DNA of 6,276 nucleotides from positions 1 through 6,276 of the forward strand of contig QNDJ01000113.1 in assembly GCA_003644825.1 (NCBI GenBank). Direction: 5' to 3'. The DNA comes from B21-G16 sp003644825 [NCBI: Candidatus Zhuqueibacterota bacterium]. Its GTDB lineage: Bacteria; SM23-31; B21-G16. The notes under the pieces were generated by a model that worked only from the letters and a program-made list of their open reading frames with translations, did not search any database and was not told where the DNA came from. Of the stretch, positions 1 through 4,252 are shown piece after piece (position 1 is the first letter of the stretch; every line of letters starts with the position of its first letter). The translations under genes were made by a program, and so were the position numbers.

Positions 1-56
1 ATATTATTTAATCTATTTCCTTTATTTGAACCGACTGATAGAAAAACAATTGACAT
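1..56 (-). CDS. folK: 2-amino-4-hydroxy-6-hydroxymethyldihydropteridine pyrophosphokinase (HPPK), N-terminal fragment cut by window edge
   Basis: Only the first 18 codons are present, and the frame stays open to the left edge. They read MSIVFLSVGSNKGNRLNN. This matches the N-terminal signature of HPPK, a first beta strand followed by a GSN-x-G-(D/N)-R loop that is normally written (Y/F)LSLGSNLGDR. HPPK transfers pyrophosphate from ATP to 6-hydroxymethyl-7,8-dihydropterin in the cytoplasm, the step directly after the FolB aldolase. The ATG shares its A with the last base of the folB TAA stop (TAATG), and an AAAGGAG ribosome-binding site lies 12 nt upstream, so translation is probably coupled to folB. 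Identification rests on a short peptide, but motif, position next to folB, start codon and ribosome-binding site all agree. The Asp/His metal-binding and catalytic residues of HPPK lie beyond the window and cannot be checked. Confidence 0.85.
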   Translation of the reverse strand, partial: MSIVFLSVGSNKGNRLNN

Positions 57-418
57 TATTTATTTTTGCTCCTTTCAATTTCGATTTCTACATAATCCAG
101 AATACCATTAACAGGTGGTCGCAACTTTCTCACTTTCACCACTACGTCTTCTATCTCTATTTGTTTCAATATCTTCTGGGCAATTTCTTCAGCGATTCGC
201 TCAATTAACCTGAAACTTCCATTAACAATCACAGATTCAACAATATTAAATATCCTTCTATAATCAATAGTATCTTTTAAGTTATCAGTTTTACCTGGAA
301 GAGTAGTGTCAACTTTTAATTCAACATCAACCTGAAATTGACTCCCAACGTGCCGTTCAGAAGCACTATTACCGTGGTACCCATAAAAAGAAATATTTTT
401 AAGGCGAATAGAATCCAA
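56..418 (-). CDS. folB: Dihydroneopterin aldolase
   Basis: FolB cleaves 7,8-dihydroneopterin to 6-hydroxymethyl-7,8-dihydropterin and glycolaldehyde in the cytoplasmic folate pathway. The 120-residue product has the usual family length and closely resembles the Staphylococcus type. An N-terminal strand (IRLKNISFYGYHG, residues 4-16) is followed by E21, Y53 in a DYRRIF segment, E73 in the LIERIAEEIA helix, and K98 before RPPV. By alignment with known enzymes from memory, these match the substrate-anchoring glutamates, the active-site tyrosine and the catalytic lysine. The C-terminal strand (DYVEIEIER) is typical. The start is TTG at 418; no ATG lies nearby and the family's N-terminus begins exactly here. 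Only 1 nt separates it from the lpxA stop. Its best ribosome-binding match, AGGGG (437-433), is 14 nt away, so expression probably depends on coupling to lpxA. It overlaps folK by one base. FolX or another tunnelling-fold enzyme is less likely given the adjacent folK. Confidence 0.95.
   Translation of the reverse strand: MDSIRLKNISFYGYHGNSASERHVGSQFQVDVELKVDTTLPGKTDNLKDTIDYRRIFNIVESVIVNGSFRLIERIAEEIAQKILKQIEIEDVVVKVRKLRPPVNGILDYVEIEIERSKNK
69..75 (-). promoter_or_regulatory. Shine-Dalgarno site for folK
   Basis: On the minus strand this reads AAAGGAG, 12 nt before the ATG at 56, inside the last codons of folB. It is the strongest ribosome-binding match in this part of the window and supports a real gene starting at the left edge. 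The spacing is slightly longer than the usual 5-9 nt. Confidence 0.6.
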
Positions 419-419
419 C

Positions 420-1193
420 TTATTTTATTATTCCCCTTTTACTACTCTTTATAAAACGAACAATTTCATTAACTTCTTTTGTTTTTTCAATTTCTTTTTC
501 AATAATTTCTAAAGCCTGAGAAACATTCAGACTTGAGCGATAAATAAACTTATATACCTTTTTTATAATTTCGATAGCCTCTCTGGAAAACCCTCTTCTC
601 TTCAATCCGACAATATTAAGCCCACAATAAGTTAATGGTTCTTCTGCTGCAAGAATATAAGGCGGAACATCCTTTGGAACCCTGTATCCCCCTCCTATAA
701 AAGAGTGTTTACCTATTTTAACAAACTGATGTATGGGAACAATTCCACCAACTATTGCAAAATCATCAATTTCTACATGCCCTGCCATATTCACTGCATT
801 AGCAAGAATCACATTATCCTTAATTACACAATCATGAGCTATATGAACATAAGCCATAACCAAACAATTTTTACCCACAACTGTTTTACCGGAATACTTC
901 GTTCCCCTGTTAATAGTTGCATATTCCCTTATTGTTGTATTGTCTCCAATCCTGAGGATTGTTTCTTCTCCGGTAAATTTCAGGTCCTGGGGAATAGTTC
1001 CAAGCACAGCACCGTGAAATATATTACACCCCTTACCAATTGAAGTGCCAGAAGATATAACAACACCTGAGCCTATTTTAGTATTTTCACCTATAATAAC
1101 GTTTTTTTCTATTATTGAAAATGGACCAATGGATACATTATCACCTATTTCAGCTTCCTTCTTTACAATTGCAGTGGGATCAATATTTCTCAT
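420..1193 (-). CDS. lpxA: Acyl-ACP--UDP-N-acetylglucosamine O-acyltransferase
   Basis: LpxA transfers a 3-hydroxyacyl chain from ACP to the 3-OH of UDP-GlcNAc, the first step of lipid A synthesis, in the cytoplasm as a homotrimer. From the ATG at 1193 the protein has 257 residues (E. coli: 262). Residues about 3-185 are a left-handed beta helix of hexapeptide repeats. The catalytic histidine is H120 in HIAHD, equivalent to E. coli H125. The segments MAGHVEIDDFA, IHQF and KDVPPY are family hallmarks. The C-terminal helical domain starts near GLKRRGF. G168 aligns with E. coli G173, the chain-length ruler that allows a C14 acyl group. The reading frame can also start at TTG 1211, adding six residues (MVIKQL). 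I prefer ATG 1193 because MRNIDPTAIV fits the family start (M-x-x-I-H-P-T-A) and a GGTGAT element lies upstream. It follows lpxC/fabZ by 20 nt. Confidence 0.96.
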   Translation of the reverse strand: MRNIDPTAIVKKEAEIGDNVSIGPFSIIEKNVIIGENTKIGSGVVISSGTSIGKGCNIFHGAVLGTIPQDLKFTGEETILRIGDNTTIREYATINRGTKYSGKTVVGKNCLVMAYVHIAHDCVIKDNVILANAVNMAGHVEIDDFAIVGGIVPIHQFVKIGKHSFIGGGYRVPKDVPPYILAAEEPLTYCGLNIVGLKRRGFSREAIEIIKKVYKFIYRSSLNVSQALEIIEKEIEKTKEVNEIVRFIKSSKRGIIK

Positions 1194-1213
1194 TAATTGT
1201 TTAATCACCAAGT

Positions 1214-2608
1214 TTATTTATTAACAATCGCTGCCATCATTACCGCTTCACAAACAACTTTATTGTCAACGAAAGCTTTACCTTTCATTGTGAAGGTATT
1301 TCTTATTTTTCTTAATAAATTAAGCTCAAAAATCAACTGGTCACCTGGATATACAGGTTTTATAAATCTAACTTTATCCAGTCCCATAAAATAAACAAGT
1401 TTGTCTTCAGGATTATCCATTGTATTTAATAGAAGTATTCCACCGACCTGCGCCATTGCCTCCACTATAAGAACGCCCGGCATAATTGGATGTCCGGGAA
1501 AATGACCCTGAAAAAAAGGCTCATTATATGTAACATTCTTACAGCCAACAATTCTTTTCTCCATATCAAGTTCCAGAATTTTATCTACCAGCAGAAAAGG
1601 ATATTTATGAGGCATTATTTTGCTAATGGCATTAATATCAAAAACAATTCCATCCCTTGATACAGTTTGATATTTTACGGTTAATTGTTTTTTTTCATAC
1701 AGTTTTCTAAGGTTTTTTACAAATTCTATATTGCTTTTATGCCCTATCCTTGCTGCAAGAATCTGTGCTTTTAACGGAATACCAACAAGAGTAAGGTCAC
1801 CAAGAAGGTCAAGAAGTTTATGTCTGCAGGGTTCATTTTTGAACCGGAGTTCCTTTCCATTTAAGATTCCATTTTTTCCAAATGAAACCTTTTCATCTAT
1901 ATTAAGTTTTCGTTTTATTCTGTTTATGTCAGCCGGTGTAAGTTTTCTATCCACTATAACAATAGCATTGTCCAGGTTTCCTCCTTTTATTAATCCCTGT
2001 TCATGGAGCATTTCAACTTCATTGAGGAAACAAAATGTTCTTGCCGGGGCAAAATCCTTTATAAATTCTTCTTCAAGAGAAAAAAGACCGGTGTGCTGAC
2101 TCCCGAGGGCTGGAATCTTATAATCTATCATAACAGTAATTCTGAAATCATTTAAGGGAAGAGCAACAATTTCAACTTCATTTTCTTCATCTTTATATGA
2201 TACAGTTTCATCCACAACAAGAAAATTTCTTGGAACCTTCTGGTCTTCAAATCCAGCTTCATTAAGAACATTAACAAAAGGAAGAGCACTTCCATCTCCG
2301 ACCGGGGGTTCATTTGTATTTATCTCAATAATGAGGTTATCAATCTGAAGTCCTGCAACTGCTGCAAGAACATGTTCAACAGTATGAACCTGAACCCCGT
2401 TTTTCCCAAGAGTTGTACCCCTTGAAATATCAACAACATTATCAATCAGAGCTGGTATTTCAGGTTTTCCATCAAGGTCAGTCCTAACAAATTTTATCCA
2501 GGTATCCGGGGGTGCAGGTTTAAAATGAAGAATCGTTTTATTCCCGGTATGAAGCCCTATACCTGAGTATTCAACCGACCTTTTAATTGTTCTCTGAGTA
2601 GTAATCAT
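1214..2608 (-). CDS. lpxC/fabZ: Bifunctional UDP-3-O-acyl-N-acetylglucosamine deacetylase / 3-hydroxyacyl-ACP dehydratase (LpxC-FabZ fusion)
   Basis: The product is one 464-residue chain with two enzymes. Residues about 1-305 are LpxC, the zinc deacetylase that commits precursors to lipid A. The zinc ligands are H79 (HTVEH), H263 and D267 (RHKLLD, matching E. coli H238 and D242), with catalytic E78 and H290 (GH). ARTFCF around T191 is also conserved. Residues about 325-464 are FabZ, which dehydrates 3-hydroxyacyl-ACP to trans-2-enoyl-ACP. It begins at IMPHKYPFLLVD, and its catalytic pair is H369 (QGHFPGHP) and E383 (VEAMAQ), with the 14-residue spacing of the family. The linker is about 20 residues with no stop or frameshift, and both active sites look intact. 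The ATG at 2608 has a GAGG ribosome-binding site 5 nt upstream. Fusions of this kind are characteristic of Bacteroidota/Chlorobi-type bacteria and several candidate phyla. It lies between lpxD (37-nt gap) and lpxA. Confidence 0.98.
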   Translation of the reverse strand: MITTQRTIKRSVEYSGIGLHTGNKTILHFKPAPPDTWIKFVRTDLDGKPEIPALIDNVVDISRGTTLGKNGVQVHTVEHVLAAVAGLQIDNLIIEINTNEPPVGDGSALPFVNVLNEAGFEDQKVPRNFLVVDETVSYKDEENEVEIVALPLNDFRITVMIDYKIPALGSQHTGLFSLEEEFIKDFAPARTFCFLNEVEMLHEQGLIKGGNLDNAIVIVDRKLTPADINRIKRKLNIDEKVSFGKNGILNGKELRFKNEPCRHKLLDLLGDLTLVGIPLKAQILAARIGHKSNIEFVKNLRKLYEKKQLTVKYQTVSRDGIVFDINAISKIMPHKYPFLLVDKILELDMEKRIVGCKNVTYNEPFFQGHFPGHPIMPGVLIVEAMAQVGGILLLNTMDNPEDKLVYFMGLDKVRFIKPVYPGDQLIFELNLLRKIRNTFTMKGKAFVDNKVVCEAVMMAAIVNK

Positions 2609-2613
2609 CTTTA

Positions 2614-2617
2614 CCTC
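2614..2617 (-). promoter_or_regulatory. Shine-Dalgarno site for lpxC/fabZ
   Basis: On the minus strand this reads GAGG within TTGAGGTAAAG, 5 nt before the ATG at 2608. It lies 3 nt downstream of the A/T inverted repeat at 2621-2648, so folding of that repeat could affect access to it. Confidence 0.6.
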
Positions 2618-2620
2618 AAA

Positions 2621-2648
2621 TAAATTATATATTAAAATATATAATTTA
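2621..2648 (-). repeat. Perfect 12-bp A/T-only inverted repeat (possible RNA hairpin) between lpxD and lpxC
   Basis: The arms TAAATTATATAT (2621-2632) and ATATATAATTTA (2637-2648) are exact reverse complements around a 4-nt loop. The transcript would fold into an all-A-U stem. The 5' base triplet of the RNA stem is the lpxD stop codon (2648-2646), and the stem ends 3 nt before the lpxC ribosome-binding site. It has no G-C pairs and no following U-tract, so it is not a standard intrinsic terminator. A role in translational coupling or transcript processing is possible, and so is chance in an AT-rich spacer. Confidence 0.55.
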
Positions 2649-3665
2649 CTTACTATTTATTTTTTTCTCAAGTGTTTTGATTTTTTTAAATAATTCAGGC
2701 AGCTTGTTAGAGCAGGCTTCTCTTTTTCTTGCTTGTTCATGTAATCGTGCAGGATATCCAGAAATTGTTATATTTTCCTTTTTAAAGGACTTTGTAACGC
2801 CGGCCTGGGCTCCGATTCTGACACCGTTACCTATTTTTATATGACCTACCAAACCTGCCTGACCACCAATTGATACTCTTTCTCCTATTTGTGTACTACC
2901 GGATATTCCAACCTGGGCCGCAATGGCGGTATTCTTTCCAATAACAACATTATGAGCAATATGAATGAGATTATCCAATTTGGTGCCTGACCTTATAATT
3001 GTTGCACCCATTGTTGCCCGATCAATAGCACAATTTGCGCCTATCTCAACATCATCTTCGATTATAACTCTACCAAGTTGAGGAATCTTGATATATCTGT
3101 CTTTATCAAACACATATCCAAATCCATCACTTCCGATAACTGCTCCAGGATGAATAATTACGTTCCTCCCTATTATTATATTCTCTCTAATAGTTACATT
3201 AGGATAAATTTTTGTATTTTTTCCGATCTTTACATTGTTGCCAATGTATACATTTGGGAAGATAACTACATCATCTTCTATCTCACAATTTTTTCCAATA
3301 AAAACGAAATTTCCAACCGCAACGTTTTCACCCAATTTGCAGTTTTCGCATATAGTAGCAGACGGGTGGATAACCTTCTGGATATCTTCTTCTGGTGGGT
3401 TAAAAAATTGAAAAACTTTTAAAAATGCCAGACAAGGTTCCTGAACTTTAATCAGGTTTTTCCCCTCAGCAGATATTGATTTATCTACAATAAATGCTGA
3501 CGCCTTACTTTTTTGAAGAAACTTATAGTATCTTCTATTCGCTAAAAAAGTAATATCACCTTCTTCAGCTTCTTCAATTTTAGCAACTCTTTTAATAACA
3601 ATTTCACCATTTCCAGCCACATCTCCATTTATGAGTCTGGCAATTTCATTAACCGTTATCTCCAT
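2646..3665 (-). CDS. lpxD: UDP-3-O-(3-hydroxyacyl)glucosamine N-acyltransferase
   Basis: LpxD adds the second, amide-linked 3-hydroxyacyl chain to UDP-3-O-acyl-glucosamine, directly after the LpxC step. The 339-residue product has the usual length. Residues about 1-95 form the N-terminal uridine-binding domain. F40, N43 and Y46 (DITFLANRRY) keep the spacing of the F43/N46/Y49 uracil contacts known from chlamydial LpxD. Residues about 98-310 are a left-handed beta helix with many I-G-x-N hexapeptides. H238 in HIAHNV is the catalytic base (E. coli H239), and H275 in GLVGH matches E. coli H276. GSDGFGY (179-184) and IDRATMG (214-220) are also LpxD signatures and help separate it from LpxA. A charged C-terminal helix (about 317-339) follows, as expected for the trimer. 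The ATG at 3665 lies 3 nt after the chaperone stop. The nearest ribosome-binding match (AAAGG, about 15 nt away) is weak, suggesting coupling to the gene before it. Confidence 0.98.
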   Translation of the reverse strand: MEITVNEIARLINGDVAGNGEIVIKRVAKIEEAEEGDITFLANRRYYKFLQKSKASAFIVDKSISAEGKNLIKVQEPCLAFLKVFQFFNPPEEDIQKVIHPSATICENCKLGENVAVGNFVFIGKNCEIEDDVVIFPNVYIGNNVKIGKNTKIYPNVTIRENIIIGRNVIIHPGAVIGSDGFGYVFDKDRYIKIPQLGRVIIEDDVEIGANCAIDRATMGATIIRSGTKLDNLIHIAHNVVIGKNTAIAAQVGISGSTQIGERVSIGGQAGLVGHIKIGNGVRIGAQAGVTKSFKKENITISGYPARLHEQARKREACSNKLPELFKKIKTLEKKINSK

Positions 3666-3668
3666 AAT

Positions 3669-4217
3669 TTATTTTTTGGTACCTTTGTTTAACTCATCAA
3701 TCACTTTTTTAGTGAGGTCATATTTATCTTTATCTTTAACGAAAAGTATAGCTCCATTGGCTGAATCAAACACCCAGTCATAATTTTCATCTTTAGCAAT
3801 TTTATTTATAACCTGTTGAGTTTTCTCGATTATTGGCTGCATTAACTGGTCCTGGCGTTTTGCAAGTTCACCTTCAGGCCCGAGTTTTTCCATATATGTC
3901 TGCTGAATCTTTACTGATAATGCCTGGAGTTCTTTTTGCATTTCAGTTTTTCTCTCATCACTTAAAAGAAGAGCCTGGTTTTCAAGTTCCTTTGATTTCC
4001 TGTTAAATTCATCCTGCATATCTTTTATTTCATTTTGAATTCTCTGTCGTTCCTGGTCAATCTTTTTCTGGACTTTTATTGACTCATTATATTGATTAAG
4101 AACAGTAATTGAATTTAACCATCCTATCTTCAATTCAGATTTGTAAAATCCTTTTACAATAAATGCAACGAAAAAGATAGCTGCAACCAAGTAGTAATTT
4201 TTGTTAAACCTTACCAT
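3669..4217 (-). CDS. ompH/skp: OmpH/Skp-family periplasmic chaperone
   Basis: Skp holds unfolded outer-membrane proteins in the periplasm and delivers them toward the Bam complex. From the ATG at 4217 the protein has 182 residues, within the family range. Residues 1-8 are short and basic (MVRFNKN). Residues about 8-21 are a hydrophobic signal segment (YYLVAAIFFVAFIV). The mature region opens with the typical strand KIGWLNSITVLNQY. A long charged coiled coil follows (about 45-110, rich in K, E and Q), forming the tentacles. The tail YDWVFDSANGAILFVKDK then YDLTKKVIDELNK (147-177) matches the family's closing strands and D-(L/I)-T motif. No clear A-x-A cleavage site is visible, so it might stay membrane-anchored. 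ATG 4217 is preferred because AAGGAGG lies 10 nt upstream and the signal peptide has a normal n-region. An in-frame ATG at 4253, overlapping the bamA stop (TGATG), is an alternative that adds 12 residues. Confidence 0.92.
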   Translation of the reverse strand: MVRFNKNYYLVAAIFFVAFIVKGFYKSELKIGWLNSITVLNQYNESIKVQKKIDQERQRIQNEIKDMQDEFNRKSKELENQALLLSDERKTEMQKELQALSVKIQQTYMEKLGPEGELAKRQDQLMQPIIEKTQQVINKIAKDENYDWVFDSANGAILFVKDKDKYDLTKKVIDELNKGTKK

Positions 4218-4227
4218 ATTAATAATT

Positions 4228-4234
4228 CCTCCTT
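4228..4234 (-). promoter_or_regulatory. Shine-Dalgarno site for the Skp-like gene (favoured start)
   Basis: On the minus strand this reads AAGGAGG, a seven-base perfect match to the anti-Shine-Dalgarno core, 10 nt before the ATG at 4217. It is the strongest ribosome-binding sequence in the window and is the main argument for starting the protein at MVRFNKN rather than at the upstream in-frame ATG. Confidence 0.65.
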
Positions 4235-4252
4235 TTTTAAATAGATTATCCA

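Noticed and set aside
705-1043. Plus-strand open frames over lpxA and folB (also 26-208 and 1197-1394)
   Set aside because: They are antisense to well-supported genes, have low-complexity translations, match no family I recognise and lack ribosome-binding sites.
620-1180. Recurrent short motifs such as cctatttt and caccta in lpxA and lpxD as DNA repeats
   Set aside because: They are the codons of the I-G-x-N hexapeptide repeats of the beta helix, so the repetition is at protein level.
1731-2099. Plus-strand open frame inside lpxC
   Set aside because: It is fully antisense to the LpxC catalytic domain, and its translation looks like random serine- and arginine-rich sequence.
2621-2648. Intrinsic terminator between lpxD and lpxC
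   Set aside because: The stem contains no G-C pair and no U-tract follows it; the next bases are the lpxC ribosome-binding region.
2621-2652. Internal promoter for lpxC/fabZ, with a TATAAT at 2629-2624 on the minus strand
   Set aside because: The hexamer is part of the A/T palindrome, the 17-18 nt spaced -35 position reads TAAGTA/GTAAGT and does not resemble TTGACA, and transcription would start almost at the ribosome-binding site.
3078-3422. Plus-strand open frames antisense to lpxD and bamA (also 4671-4949 and 5042-5404)
   Set aside because: They are shadows of strongly conserved genes with no recognisable domains or translation signals.
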